Part shown: positions 49,281 to 64,000 of the stretch, in pieces
Layout: each line of letters begins with the position of its first letter
Position numbering within the stretch: the stretch's first letter is position 1
Source: Adiantum capillus-veneris
Taxonomy: Eukaryota > Streptophyta > Polypodiopsida > Polypodiales > Pteridaceae
Direction of reading: 5' to 3'
Assembly: GCA_014529385.2 (NCBI GenBank)
Contig: CM043953.1
Span: 94,121,342 to 94,185,341, forward strand
Length of the DNA stretch: 64,000 bases
The notes under the pieces: model-generated
What the model saw: only the letters and a program-made list of their open reading frames with translations
Told to the model about the DNA's origin: nothing
Databases searched by the model: none
Made by a program: the position numbers and the translations under genes

Positions 49281-49863
49281 GCAGTTCTAAATCTATATAA
49301 ATATACGCAAACAAACACCAACTGTTCACAGACAACAATTCTAGAAAAGTACAGTGGCTTTGCACACTAATTTATTTGCAGTTGAAAATAAATTATGTAC
49401 AAGGTAATAAAGATAACAAAATACAGCTCAAGAATCCTTAAACCCAAAGTCTGGGAAATCTTGTATCACACTCCGAGATCCACCATTTGTTAAGAACTGG
49501 ACGTTTTAATCAAGGAAGGTAGCCCTCACCTGCACCCATAGCCACAAGAAAACTATTTGTTAGCACGTGACTGTACGCAGGTGATGCAGGGCATCCCAGT
49601 TGTTATCCATGTCACCTTAAAAAAACACATAGTTCTTAACTAGTATATTGTTTATATTTGAAAAAACATTTCTTTGGCATTTTTGCCAATCTGATATAGA
49701 AAAGTGAACACTCATAAAGCACCTATGTATGTCAGAATTTCCAAATTTATAAACCTGAGCTCACCCCCTTTTTTTATTTTTATTAAAAAAACATTATTTC
49801 TCAAGAAATATTTATGCTTATCATGTCATGTCTGCCATACTATAGCCCAAGCCATATATAAAG

Positions 49864-49951
<88 letters not shown>

Positions 49952-52250
49952 TAAAGCCCTAGATGAGTTAGTCCTTAGACGAGACTCAGACCTGTCGAAA
50001 AAGAAACGACAAAAGATTCACCAGCAAAGATCAGTTAAAGGGAATTATATGACTTTCCTTATCATACCAAGGCCTTAAAAACCAACTTCTAGAAGCTTTT
50101 ATGTATATACTGCAAGATGTTAGGTATGAATCAGTTAATATATACTTGAGTGAAATTAGGAAGCCAGCAGATGAAGACCAGCAAATTCTATTGAATACCT
50201 GAGGTTCAAACCAACCAAGACCTTCAAACCTCAGTCACTATGTTGAAGTAATGGTAAGTCACCGAACACTATCACTAAACTTCATAGTATGAGATGTATA
50301 AAAGACCAAGTAACTTTGCAACCAGCTTAATCCGGTATGTGTTGCCACACTTTAGCTCCATAGACAATCCGGTATGTGTTGCCACTCTTAATCAATCCAG
50401 TATGTGTTGCCACTCTCAGCTTTTTAAAGAATTAGAGAAAGAGCAACCTATCAGAAGCTAGTACTAAGTAAATATAAAATAGTTTTTAGAAAATTCAGTG
50501 AGATAGGCATCTGCTCTAAAAAACAATTCGATCTTACTAGTAGGTGATGTAATATGGTAGAACTAGTTAGGTCAATTTGCAAAACCAAAATTTTCTCCTA
50601 CACGTGGTTATGAGATACTACTTACTACCAACCAAATATCAGACGACAGGACACCATTTCCGAAACCTGTATTAAGTGCCCTCAGAATAATCTACAGCTG
50701 ATTCAATAGAATAGGTACCAGAACTAGAAAGTGAATCAGTCGAGGGACTGTCCTCTTACTGAAAGGACCTCAGCAAAGTAGTGTTACAATAAACCAAAAT
50801 ATCTTTTCAACTTTATAAGATCATTACGGCTCATTTTTTTGTGAATTTTTGGTATATTTTTTTCTCTGCAGTATCCCTTTCAAGAGTACATTACATCTAA
50901 TGAGTAGTTTTTTAACAGAACATAACATCATCACCCATATATACAATTCCTTTCCTTTAAGTACCATACAATCCTCTTACCTCAGCAGTCAAACTCCCTT
51001 ATACCAAGCAGTCTCCCCATTTTTCTTTTTTTTTTATAAAAAAACGTTTTACAGATTATTCCTCAGAAAACCAGTTTTACAGCACTTTTTTACGGCAACC
51101 AGTCATATTACCATCATCATTCAAAAAAAAACCAGGTATTTCTCAGTTTAACTGAGGCATTCACACTTCTTCCCTTAACAGTAAGAGTCAATTTCCAAAA
51201 CCAGGTTATATGTCTATTCTTTTGTTTATTTTACGAAAACAAACACTATTAGTCAAAAGAGGGTTACAATTTCCTAACTGTCCCAGAGCAGACATGTACT
51301 CCCACCAAAGTCTCTTCATTCCAAGTCTCTTCATTCCAAAAATTCGGTACCAGTATTCTGAGTTTATTCAGTTTGAGGTCAGCACATGTAAAAATTGTAC
51401 TCCGACTCTTTAGTATTACAGCAGACATAGGTTTCCAACATTACATGCACACTATTTTTAGCTTATTTTTTTAGAGATTTGTAAATTTTCTGGCTCTATG
51501 TAAAGACCAGCGAGACATACATCAAACAATTGAATAATCCCAGCTAACATTACCTTTTCCAATGCAGTCCGCTCCCTATTCATGCCATTAGACATGCTCA
51601 AGTCATATTATTCCATAGCCGACAGTGTCAGACTAATCCCCTCCAAAAAAGATATAGCATACAAAACCAGTTTTTATATCCCCTTCCACTGATTTCACGG
51701 ACCCATACCACATAAGTCAAAGAAAAACCATAACTTGCATCGATGACAAAGCAAGCCAATCTTATATCTCCTCTTACTCCTTTTACACACGAAAGCTCAA
51801 TATCCGGAAACGACTTAACTGGTTTTTTTTTTTTTTTAATTCTCAGAACAGTCTCAGCAAAGCTACACAGTGTTTATAGAAATTCCCTAGAGCAAGACAT
51901 AAAATTTCTGTTAATCTGAAGATTAGGAGATGATGACGCCTCCACAATGGCTTTCTCCGATTTTTTCGGCATGTTTGAGCCACAGAAACCAGTAGATAGA
52001 ATACGCACAATTTTGAACTAACACACGCAGAGAAATGATAACAGAGCACGCAGCTGTGTGAGTATGATAACTCACCTTAGAAGTCATATTTATATAGTTG
52101 ATGCTCCTCTGTAGCAGACGGGACAGTTGAGTTGGACAGGTTATGCCCACAATCGAGGAAGTTAGTCCAGGCACGTACACCAGTATCCCCCATAGCCTAA
52201 GATCCAGAGGCAGAATCCGGAGGTTAACAGGTAAGATTCCTCAATATCAG
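49281..52250. other. AT-rich unassigned stretch with (TA)n
   Basis: A pure (TA)n tract lies at 49869-49949. Three copies of AATCCGGTATGTGTTGCCAC occur at about 50329, 50365 and 50394. No coding region recognised; scattered runs of T and A. Confidence 0.55.
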
Positions 52251-52271
52251 CACCTACTGCTCAAGGGAAAA

Positions 52272-52440
52272 ATGGCGGGGAAGACTGTCATCGCAGACCA
52301 TTCCTCAAAAGCCTAAGCGGTGGCGTGCAGTAGATGCAAGAAGGACCTCAAGCCATGCTTACAACAAATTAAAAATTTGTACTGTGACCAACACAATGTG
52401 AAGCCAAGTTGGATAGTCCACCTCAAACTATGGTAACATA
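52272..52440 (+). pseudogene. Short Cys-rich coding remnant
   Basis: From ATG 52272 (MAGKTVIADHSSKA, stop) the frame continues AVACSRCKKDLKPCLQQIKN, LYCDQHNVKPSW. The C-x2-C...C...C-x2-H spacing looks like a zinc-binding module, possibly a lost exon of the ORF near 53113. Family unknown. Confidence 0.3.
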
Positions 52441-52445
52441 AGATA

Positions 52446-53085
52446 GCATATATTCCCATAGTCAAAGCCCGGTTTTTATCCACTAGAAGCGATTATATTC
52501 GGTGTCGGGTATTTAAACCCCAGTAGGTATTTTTATCTGCTATCCTAGCCTTACCTTAAGTTTTAGCATTTCCTTAGTGTAAAACACTTTTCTACACTGT
52601 GAGTATATGATATTTTTTGGGAAAACTTTCCAAATCATAATAAGTCTTAGGAGTTAATAAACTGTTTTTATTCTAAATGGTTGTTTAAATAAATAAATAA
52701 ACAAATCTCGAGTATCATTTCCAGAGTAAGTGGTTTTTAACTATTTTGTTTTAATTTAAATGCAAAGCCCGGTCAGACAGACTACATCACCCCAAGGTAA
52801 AATTAAATAGCAATGGTTCCCATATTCATACCCAGGTCTCTAGACTCATAGCTAGTAAGTTGTATCAAGTCTTGGGTATATATACACAGTAGGTATTTAT
52901 ACCTGCTATCCATGCCCTATGCTAAGCTTCCGCCCGCACACTAGTGTGAAAAAAACACCTTTTAAAGTGTGAGAGACAACACCATATTAGGCACACTCTC
53001 CTATTTCAAAACTGGTTTTATTAGAGATGGTTAGTCAAATATAAAACCCCAAGTATAGAGTATCATTTCCAGAGTTTGGAATTCT
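52446..53085. repeat. Diverged tandem repeat, about 360-bp period
   Basis: Two segments share in order GTAGGTATTTWTAYCTGCTATCC, GTGTRAAAMAMAC, a TTTTATT block and GAGTATCATTTCCAGAG (ends near 52733 and 53075). Divergence is high. It could be decayed LTR-like repeats or an old local duplication. Confidence 0.6.
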
Positions 53086-53112
53086 TCATCTATTTTTCAT
53101 TCTTGGTGTATT

Positions 53113-53628
53113 ATGGCCTACTGTGATGACCAGGTTTTTTTCATAGCAACTGCACATCTCTTTATGTCAAATGAATCTATACGTCGAGCAACATTTCTCC
53201 GTTATGAACAGCATCTATTCCCGCAGTTAAGAACTTCTGTTTCCCAAACAAAGTGGTGGACATATCAGGACTGAGTGACCAGAGTGACACTTTGGGGTCG
53301 TGAACATTTCAAGAATAATATCCCATTGGCGATGTTTACTGAAGCAGTGGGTCTAGGTCCTAAGTATTATTGTATCGAGCATTCCATAAAGCCTAGTTTT
53401 TCAGATCGGCTATATCTGCTAGCCCAGTTTCTAGCTCCTCAGAAGATTTTCCTATACCGTAGTTATGGTCATCAGCTACGAGGATATTTTAACTGTACTC
53501 ACCACACTCGGGATTATGGAGTAGCCTTGGCGACTGGTATCGTGCCTTTGGCAGAGAGGCCAAATACTTGCTTCTACTGTGACAGCTCTTTGTGTGATCA
53601 TGTGATGGGCGGCATAATAGAGATGTAG
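53113..53628 (+). pseudogene. Unrecognised ORF with one internal TGA
   Basis: ATG 53113 begins MAYCDDQVFFIATAHLFMS, continues RRATFLRYEQHLFPQL, passes a TGA at 53272-53274 (CGA expected) and stays open to 53628 with WGREHFKNNIPLAMFTEAVG, GPKYYCIEH, and ends ERPNTCFYCDSSLCDHVMGG. A C-x2-C...C-x-H end suggests zinc binding. 171 codons without indel indicates former coding function. No family recognised; may belong to the Cys-rich remnant upstream. Confidence 0.45.
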
Positions 53629-53671
53629 CTGCAAAGCTCATTAGCTAAGCTTTTTTTTGTCCCGTGACAGC

Positions 53672-53885
<214 letters not shown>

Positions 53886-53887
<2 letters not shown>

Positions 53888-55288
53888 CACCCTGTCCGAG
53901 GGAGGTCTACCACTTGGTGAGGGGTGTAACATTTAATGGCCTAAAAACTTGTGTGTAGCGGAAATTAGTATGAACATAGTGGGCATATTAGAATAGATTC
54001 CTAATGAGAATTACAGGAGTGCTTGGGTGGAGAGAGAAACAAAAAGCATAACACCTAGTTAGATAGCATCAACAATACTTTCAAAAGAGAGAGAAATTAA
54101 GCTATTGACAACAGTTGAGGACCGGATTTGCATGGAGCCGGTCCCCCCTCCAAAAGGCTTTGTATTATGGTTTCTCCCATCAAGAGAGACATTGTACAAT
54201 ACAATTCTTTGTGTTACTAAACCAAACAAGACTTCAAAGCACATTTGTGGGGTCTATTGCTTTTTCTCTTTAAACATTCTGTGTGGATGAGGTTGAGTTT
54301 ATCTCGTTTCCACGAGAATTCAGTCTGAAAGAGCTCTGTGAATGGAGAGAAGAGAGAAAATCCAATATTTAGGAAGGTTGTCTTTGTTACTTTCAAATCT
54401 CCTCAGAAGGCCATACTTTCCAACATGGTAGGCTCAAAAAACTCAAGGTAGAAAAATCTCATTGGAATTCCATAGATCTGCCTATAGTAATTCTTTCCTA
54501 ACTAGAAAAAACAGTCTGAAGGAGCCATTCAATCAAATCCATAATTTCCAGCAATCCATATTATGTAGGAGGTCCTTTCAAGGAACCTCTAACCCATCTT
54601 GGATTCCTGACTAGAGATATTTTCTAAAATCCTAGCCCTTGTTGACATTTCAAACCCATTTTTTCCTATAATTGTGAGTATATAAAACAGACCAGAGGTG
54701 TCAAACAGTGAGATGCTCTCATAACATTGTGTAATATCACCTGAGAACATGGAAAATATGTGCTTAGGTAGATTCAAAAAGACTTCAATTGCATTCTGAA
54801 CCAACCAAAAACTATTAACTTCTTGGTTAGTAAAGGTTTTGATTGTTAAGAATTTTTGTTCATGGATAGTGCAAAAATCCTCAAGATAGATATTCAGTCA
54901 AGATGTGATGATAAATATAGCTTGCAACATGATACAGTTAGATGCATCAAAAATACATCTATACTTGTGCTTGTGACTTTTGTAAGTTGGAAAGAGGATA
55001 GGAATTTTGTTACCATTTGCCTCTAGTCCAAAGCACTATAGTGCTCCTTGAAAAAATTCAATCACCTCATTGGTAGTCATGTCTGTCTTAATAAATTTTG
55101 TTCCATCGTCATCCTAGAGCAGTGGTTTTTGCAAGTTGTTTGCAAAAAATAGTAGGGATGTGTAGTGCTTTGTCTAATCTGTTAATGAACCAGCCCTATT
55201 TCAAGTTAAAACTCCTTTGTGAAACAAAGGGTGAGAGCCATGAAGTCTCATTGCTCAACCAAGCTGGTGGAATCATTCCAATGCACGT
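53886..55288. other. Unassigned stretch
   Basis: No gene recognised. Small open frames only. Confidence 0.5.
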
Positions 55289-57180
55289 CTAAATATGTGA
55301 AGAAAAACCATAAGACAATTTGCTAAGGGTTAGACTGTCCAATGTTAGGACATTGGCTATGTCAGCCAAGCAATCAAGTAGTGCGACAAAATCTAAGTGT
55401 TGATTCAGTGGTTGGGTGGGGATATGGTTCAACCCACAACTAAGCAATTCTTTCACCTCCTTATCAGAGACAATATTCAAATCATTAGTGCATACATGCC
55501 ATCCAAATGATCAAAGTCTTTACAAAATTGCTTGAATTCAAAGAACTTACATTTAAGGGTAAGCTGAGAAGTGAGGAATTCAGTAGAGGAGACAAATTTC
55601 TTCGGTGGTGGATCATACTTCCATCCAATTGTGATGTACTGCAACATACTATCATTTCCAAAGCTAGATTTAAAAACATGTATAAAGATTGATTTGGGAG
55701 GGAAGAAATCCAAAATTTTGTTAAAAAATAGGAAGTGAACAAGCCTTGCTACATTCTTGTCCACTTTTAGCAAAACACGCTTTCCAGTAGGTGTAGAGAT
55801 CATCTAAAAATTACAAGGAAATTGGCAAACTGGGAAGCTTTTTCCTCTCCCTCTTACAAAGCTTCTAGATTTTCCATTCCCCTCTGCCAAGAAGAGGAGA
55901 GGGAGTCAAAAAGGAAGTGACAGGTTGAGATCCTACACTAGACAATAGTGGTCTCTTCAGAGAGGGGGAGTCTTCAAGGTCTAAGGAAGGCTTAAGAAGT
56001 GAAAGGATATGTTTTATCCCTTTAGTTGTGCTGAGATTTGAGAGAAAGAGTCCAGGCTCATCATTTTTTAGCTCATTCAGAGCGTTACACATACAAGTCC
56101 TGAAGTGTAAATATGATATTTGTGCCCTGACAATCTCCCAAGCTTCTCCACCCAACCAAGAGCAGATCAAGGGGAGGTAATATCCTCTGCCTGAGTCGGA
56201 AAGAGATTTGAGAGGTGGTTCAAGATGTACCACACTGAGTGGTCAAACCAGAGAACGTTTCTTTCACAGTTTGCCTTGAAGTTCAGTGCCTTGCGAGCGC
56301 ACTTGATGTATGGCCTGTAAATGTTCCAAATTGCTCCAGAGTAGAAATCATTGTTCTATTTGTCAAAGGTCATGGTACCTTTTGTACAAGCATAAATGCC
56401 CGCCATTATTGCACATCTTTTAGATTTCAAAAAAATTATACTGAAAGGAGCCTTGATCAATTCTCCTTTGTCCAAGTATTGTTCTCCTTTGATAATGTCA
56501 AGCTTGCAATCTTCACTGGTGGAAGTTGGGAGTCCTGCAAGGTATATCCAAGTAACTGACAACAAAGGCTCTTAGAGACCCTATAGACTAGGTCCATCAA
56601 AGACTCTTTACTAGTAGAGCAAAGTCGTGCTTGAAATCCTTTGACTGCTTCCATAGCTAGTGGATAGTGAAAGAACAATCCTTTGGGGGGGGGGGGGGGG
56701 GTTTCTAAGATGGGGGTTTGAGAGGGGGATAAAGCTATTGTAAGCCCGCATAGCTTCCTGAGGTAGTTGGAAAGCTCAGTGCCTAAAGAACAAAACTACA
56801 TCAAGTCATCTTTGTGCCCTTGTTCTGTGGCTTCCAGGTTGTCAATCATGCTTTGTAGGTATTTGAGTCCTTCCTTCTCATTTGCATCAAGGTTGGTCAG
56901 CACCAAGACCTAGTCATTGAAGGAAAGTAAGTGTGTGGTAGAGTCATGTGAGGAATTCTCCAAAGAGATATCATTCAAGAGGAGTATTGCCTCGGGTTTA
57001 GAGATCATTTTTATCACAAGAAGGAAGGCAGGTGAGAGGAGATGGGTTGAAAAGTCAAGTCCAATAGATATCAAGGCCATCTAAAGCCAGCGACTAAATA
57101 GGGTAAATAAATTTGGAAGGGAGGCCATCCTTAAACCAACCTAATTAGAGTCATAATGGTTGTGTGGCATCCCCCCATCC
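55289..57180 (-). pseudogene. Degenerate minus-strand coding remnant, possibly non-LTR RT
   Basis: Several minus-strand frames are open in turn (57180-56710, 56678-56457, 56233-55865, 55803-55477, 55480-55289). The first reads HLLSPAFLLVIKMI...HLLSFND-stop-VLVLTNLDANEKEGLKYL, which resembles the LINE RT motif around FADD followed by a helix, but the match is weak. The later parts are not recognised. A 17-base G run interrupts at 56685-56701. Treat as a transposon relic of uncertain type. Confidence 0.3.
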
Positions 57181-57458
57181 AATGATATCTAGATAAACTA
57201 GATATTTATGGAATAAGTATTGTAGCCCAGGTTCTGGTGTGCAAGTGCACTATGTGCCATTGTCCACCCATGTACATAGGAGAGTTTCTTATATACATAG
57301 GTTAAAATAGCACATGAGACCATCAGAAATTCAAGAACCATAGACAACAACATCCATTTCATGTAAACATATCTATTTAGTCATTCATACTAAAAGATAC
57401 ATCTGTCTAATGTGCAGGCCAGATCTTAGTTTCTCTAGGGTCCTGCTAGAGAAAAGGG

Positions 57459-57461
<3 letters not shown>

Positions 57462-57505
<44 letters not shown>

Positions 57506-57664
57506 AGTTGCATCATGTTCAGTTGTCCTAATGGGGCACGGAGAAGTATTAGGGAAACTCAGAAATACACTAGCGCACCATACAGCCACATCCTAAAAGT
57601 TTATAAAATTTACGAAGGAGAGAGAGAGAAATGGAGAGGGTAGAGGTTATGAAATTCTTCATTG

Positions 57665-57718
<54 letters not shown>

Positions 57719-57840
57719 GAGAGAAGTATAGTTGCATTATTGCCGATTGTCCGAATGGCGTGCGGAGAAGTTTTAAAGAAAATCAAAGATACGCCATCAT
57801 GCCATACATCCACATCTTGAAAGTTACCTATATACATAGG
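57462..57840. repeat. Microsatellite-bordered repeat family, copies 4 and 5 in tandem
   Basis: (GA)n 57462-57501, box 1 57502-57615, short (GA)n, box 2 57630-57668, (GA)n 57669-57724, box 1 again 57725-57823. This tandem layout matches what copies 1 and 2 would look like without the LINE. Confidence 0.9.
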
Positions 57841-59135
57841 CTAAAGTGGCACATGAGTTCCTATCATAAATTCAAGAACCATAGACCACAACGACAATTT
57901 CAAATAGACGTATCCATTTAGTCATTCACTTTAAAAGACATATATGTCACAATGTGCAGGCCATATCTTAGTTTCTCTGGGGTCTTGTTAAAGAAAATGG
58001 AAAAGTGACAACACGTCCTTCCTTTAGCACAGCCATAGAGAGAGCACCCTTACGTGCATCCATAGTAAGAAAAAAATCAATAGATTAGTTTCCAAACAGC
58101 ATTACAGGTAACTGGGGTGACTATAGTTGTCATCCATGTCACCTAACTTATACTAAAAGAGGAGTAAGGTGGAAGAATCTAACAAGGATGAGTCGATTAT
58201 TCCTTCTAAAGTAGGTTAATCTCGCCAGATTTCCTTAATAACTACATTCATCCTAGCTAAACCATGAATCTAACATGGTATCCTTGTACTAATAGTTACC
58301 ATGTATAGACTATGCATGCCCATGGTCTAGTCGCTTTGTTCAGAGCCATGGCGAAGTGGTTTGAAACTTCAAACTTCTAAGTTCAGTGCTGGTATATCCT
58401 ACTTACCCACTTACTCAGAGAAGAAGGAGGTGTAAAGCTAATGATTTCTCTTACTTGATATCTTACTCAACAATGCTCCAACACAAAGGAAGCCTTGCTA
58501 TGCAGTTGTTGTTAGGAAATACTAAAATGGAAACTAAGTGAGCTCAAAATAATGAGCTCACCTTTAATATCTGCTTCTCTTGCTCAGAGTATCTTACTTT
58601 GTTTTGCATCAAAGATGTCGTAGATCAAGCTTGTGCACCATGCTACGAAGGTGGACTGCTTTTCAAACCTCACAAATTTCGAGGCGTCTGTCATCGATTT
58701 CAACTATACTAAAGATGTTATAACTACACTGTCGGGCCTATCTTAACTGCTCAGGTCACCACGCCGGCAAAAGGATTCTACCTTCAAGTTCGAACCATGG
58801 TATAGGCCTTTGGGTTTATTACATCCCAAGTTCCCAAGTCAAAAGACATTAAGGCCTAGTTCAGTCCATGTTTTAGGGTATAGTCTTAGCCTAACCTAGT
58901 TAGATTTCCTTTGTGATTTAGTTAAGCTATGAGTTAATTAGGTCTCATCTAGGTAGTCTCAACGAGGTAGTGATAGTTAGCCCACTAACTTATTAGCTTA
59001 ACTAGCAGAACTAACTTGACTACCAATTAGTTCTAAGCTTAATTTTAGAGCCATGTGCCCATACCATAGTGTATTTCTTCAAGAATAACCAGATTTAATC
59101 ATTTATAGGTATGGAGTGTCTATCTCAGTGAATAT

Positions 59136-59137
<2 letters not shown>
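57841..59137. other. No gene seen
   Basis: Mixed-composition DNA. A direct repeat of CATATCTTAGTTTCTCTRGG links 57961-57980 with 57420-57439, so the flank of the tandem repeat copies is itself duplicated. Confidence 0.5.
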
Positions 59138-59700
<563 letters not shown>

Positions 59701-59701
<1 letters not shown>

Positions 59702-60791
59702 ACCATCAGAGCTCGACGAGAGGGGGTTCTAAGGATTGGGTTGTGCAGTGTGGTACAAGAGAGGTCGGCATGTATTTGAATAGTGGTGGCAAATGGTCAG
59801 TACAATGGTATAAGACTTCTTTTATGGATGTTAATAGTTGCAAGATACAAGCTGATACAAGCTAGCCGGTGACAAGTATGCGGCTTGAGGGAGGGCAAGA
59901 GAGATTTTAACATCGTAGAAACACTCCCAAGAGAACTCCTAGATCAGTCTTGAACTCAAGGCATGTTATTCAAGACAAAAAAAATAGCATAACCAATCTT
60001 CCACTCTTGGGGGACATAAGTGATATCCCATTTTCCTCTTCTTATTCACACACTAGTACACACACGCACGCACGCGAGACAAACAAATTTAACACTAGTT
60101 TGATACCTGGATACTGAAATGTCATGTGGACATTATAATATCCTAAAACTTGGAAAAAATCATAAGTCGTCTTTATGTCCCAATGTCAAATAATTTTTTT
60201 TGAAAAAGCTACCAATGAAAAAAATCTAAATATACAAGAACAAGCTATCTTTTATGTATAAAAATGTTTTCACAATTTAAATGGACACATCAATGCCCCT
60301 TGTTTTCCCAACCCACTCATTGAATGATTTTTTTCATAGGTTTTGTTTCACAATACTCTTATGTGCCACTCTATATATCGACAAACCACATATTCATGTA
60401 ATTTAGATCCAAGAGATCTTTTTTAATTTGATTTATGCACCACTCTAAAATCCACACTTCTGTAGACATGGTGTTAAAGATAGTTAGATAGTGATTCTAA
60501 AGACAACTTTGTAATGTTTTTCTTGCGTCGATACCCATGGGGCAAGTCACACACTATATAACTCGATAGAAATTCATTATGATTTTGCCTTGATATTTTC
60601 TACAAAATGATCCAAATGGAACATTCTAATGTCCGATTGTGGTACCAAACTAGTGTTAATGTAATACATCTATCCAACGAGTCTTGAGCTTAAGGCCAAC
60701 TAAAGCATCACATTCGGCAAGGGGCGATTGTATTGTGCAAGTCATCAGATCAAGCTACCCGATCAATTGCAGATGTTGGAGTAGCTTGCAT
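59701..60791. other. No gene seen
   Basis: AT-rich in the centre; no ORF, tandem repeat or inverted repeat supported. Confidence 0.5.
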
Positions 60792-60877
<86 letters not shown>

Positions 60878-61020
60878 CATTGTTATTCATTATGACAAGC
60901 AAACAGAGCGCTAGCGATGGACGGGTCTACGATGTGCAACAACAAAGAACTCACGATGGATGGTCATTCAACAAGGTCAACCATGTGCGACAACCATTGA
61001 CCACATTGACACCCGCGAAC

Positions 61021-61091
<71 letters not shown>

Positions 61092-61092
61092 C
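60792..61092. repeat. Two (GT)n-(GA)n compound microsatellites
   Basis: (GT)n 60792-60834 with (GA)n to 60876, and (GT)n 61025-61066 with (GA)n to 61092. They are separated by about 150 bp that does not match box 1 or box 2. Confidence 0.95.
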
Positions 61093-61597
61093 GCTTTCTG
61101 CATCTGGCCAAGATGCATGCACTTTCAATCATCCTTGGCCAACCCATTTTTTTAGGAAAAAAGAGATGAATTACTCACTCGTTACTTGGAATCCCCTCTG
61201 GACGCCCAAATGGTGCCCATGCTGAGAGACCATTATGAAGCTGTAGTTGAGGCAAAGCGAAACCTGTGAAGAGTGTTCATACGACAATGGCGAGACTGTA
61301 AAAATGAAAGAATTCATGCAGCGAGGCCATACGGGAGGGGCAAAACCTCTCCTGGAGTGCGCCTGACAAAGGATACTCTCTCTCTCTCGCTCTCTCTCCG
61401 CCCCCCGCCCACCCACTCCCCAAAGTCGGCAATGGCCCAAAGTGAACATGGGCAGTTGGAAGAGCAAAAGCATCCCACAAGATCACAAGCTTTGGACTGG
61501 ATAGCATCTCTCATTGGTTATCCCAGTTCCGCCCAGGTCTTGAGTTCAAAACTCCTCGAATAGACCTATGAGGTCTCTTGGGATTTGTACCTAAACA

Positions 61598-61641
<44 letters not shown>

Positions 61642-62534
61642 GCACATACACAGACACCAACAATTTAGTAATCAATTCAATCAATTAGTAATGAGTTCAC
61701 TGCATGCTGTTTGCAAGTTCATGCTTCACAGCACAAAAATAAAAGACATAAGCCATTTGCATGGCATGGCCTCATGTTTGTGGGCTCAATATCAATGCCT
61801 AGCATAATGCCTCCAAAAGATCAACAGTCGCAATCTGTACTCTTGGTCTTAGTCTCTCCAATTACGTAAAAAAGAATGGTGTCCTGATAATCGAGTTTGT
61901 CGTATGCCAGTTTCTGCACAAATCACCACCAACACCAACACATTACCTTCTTGGCTTCAAACATTGATTTATTTACTCACTTCTAGAGCACATTGGTGCT
62001 TCAATTCTACTAAGACTTGGGTCATATTTGCTTCATCAAATTATGACAAGGGAAGTTTACTTTGCCAGGTAAAAGTCACCTAGCGCAAGATTCCACATAA
62101 AGATAAACAGCAGACAATGGCTATGAAAGTTTCTTGTGCGAACTAATTGTTTGCACTGGGCCATTTTTAAGTTGTGTAAGAGAATGCTTAAAGAACTCAA
62201 CATCCATGGTATTAGTAGTGTAGGTTTACGATGATATCACCAAAGCATAAGAAGGGATATCCTTACACACCTTGGGGGACAAACAGAGTGCGAATATGGT
62301 TGCGGGCTCTAATCCGAGGACTCTATCCAATGGTTGAACCATCTTAAACAAATATAATCAAAACCTTTCCCCAACAAACTCAATAAGGGCAACTATGCAG
62401 GTTCAACAATTCTTTGTAGTTAAACCATTTTGAATTGGCCACTAAGCTCATATTGGTGCCCTCACTCACCTTCGGACAGGCAAACACAACCTAATATGCC
62501 AAGACCACAACAATAGCAATAAAATGCAACATAC
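61093..62534. other. Region downstream of the kinase gene
   Basis: (TC)n at 61374-61399 and 61602-61639. The part next to 62535 is presumably the 3' UTR of the minus-strand kinase gene. No other gene seen. Confidence 0.5.

Positions 62535-64000
<1,466 letters not shown>

Noticed and set aside
50329-50415. CRISPR-like array of AATCCGGTATGTGTTGCCAC
   Set aside because: Only three short copies, irregular spacing of about 29-36 bases, eukaryotic context; a local duplication.

Overview
The window looks like gene-poor, repeat-dense nuclear DNA of a land plant, most likely a fern or other seed-free plant. The clues are a spliced plant-type UMP-CMP kinase at the right edge, a decayed PPR-family fragment of the kind expanded in seed-free plants, and a plant set of transposons (PIF/Harbinger, MULE-type MITE, Ty1/copia, Ty3/gypsy, LINE). 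Long (GA)n, (GT)n and (TA)n tracts occur throughout. No rRNA, no canonical tRNA gene and no CRISPR were seen. The species cannot be fixed from sequence alone.

Layout, left to right. 0-6.4 kb: microsatellites, then a dead PIF/Harbinger element with a Myb/trihelix-like ORF and a DDE transposase, then a hairpin MITE and a tandem MITE-like array. 6.4-14.2 kb: AT-rich DNA with several tandem duplications and a PPR fossil. 14.2-15.9 kb: a GC-rich putative two-exon gene whose intron holds a hairpin MITE, then a 471-bp MULE-like foldback with 9-bp target duplications and a tRNA-like core. 16-21.1 kb: gypsy RT fragments in opposite orientations, a gag remnant, and a 200-bp LTR followed by an initiator-Met primer-binding site.

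21.46-29.70 kb is the most unusual part: an apparent 8.2-kb transposon with imperfect terminal inverted repeats. It carries a transposase-like gene and a histone H3-like gene on the plus strand. Two spliced genes of unknown function lie on the minus strand. The two gene pairs converge on a palindromic pair of about 190-bp hairpins. Three of the four genes carry in-frame stop codons with no visible indel; the transposase-like gene has one frame change.

31.1-33 kb: a SWIM zinc-finger gene fragment is split by a 1.42-kb LTR element with gag only and a 5-bp target duplication. 35.7-43.3 kb: a decayed 7.5-kb gypsy element on the minus strand with about 1.1-kb LTRs and a copia fragment nested inside. 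44.6-49.1 kb: a nearly intact LINE, lying between two copies of a microsatellite-bordered repeat family that recurs at 53.7, 57.5 and 59.2 kb. 49-62.5 kb is mostly unassigned repeats, with one unrecognised ORF near 53.1-53.6 kb. 62.5-63.9 kb: the last five exons of the UMP-CMP kinase on the minus strand, the only gene in the window that looks like an intact conserved host gene.
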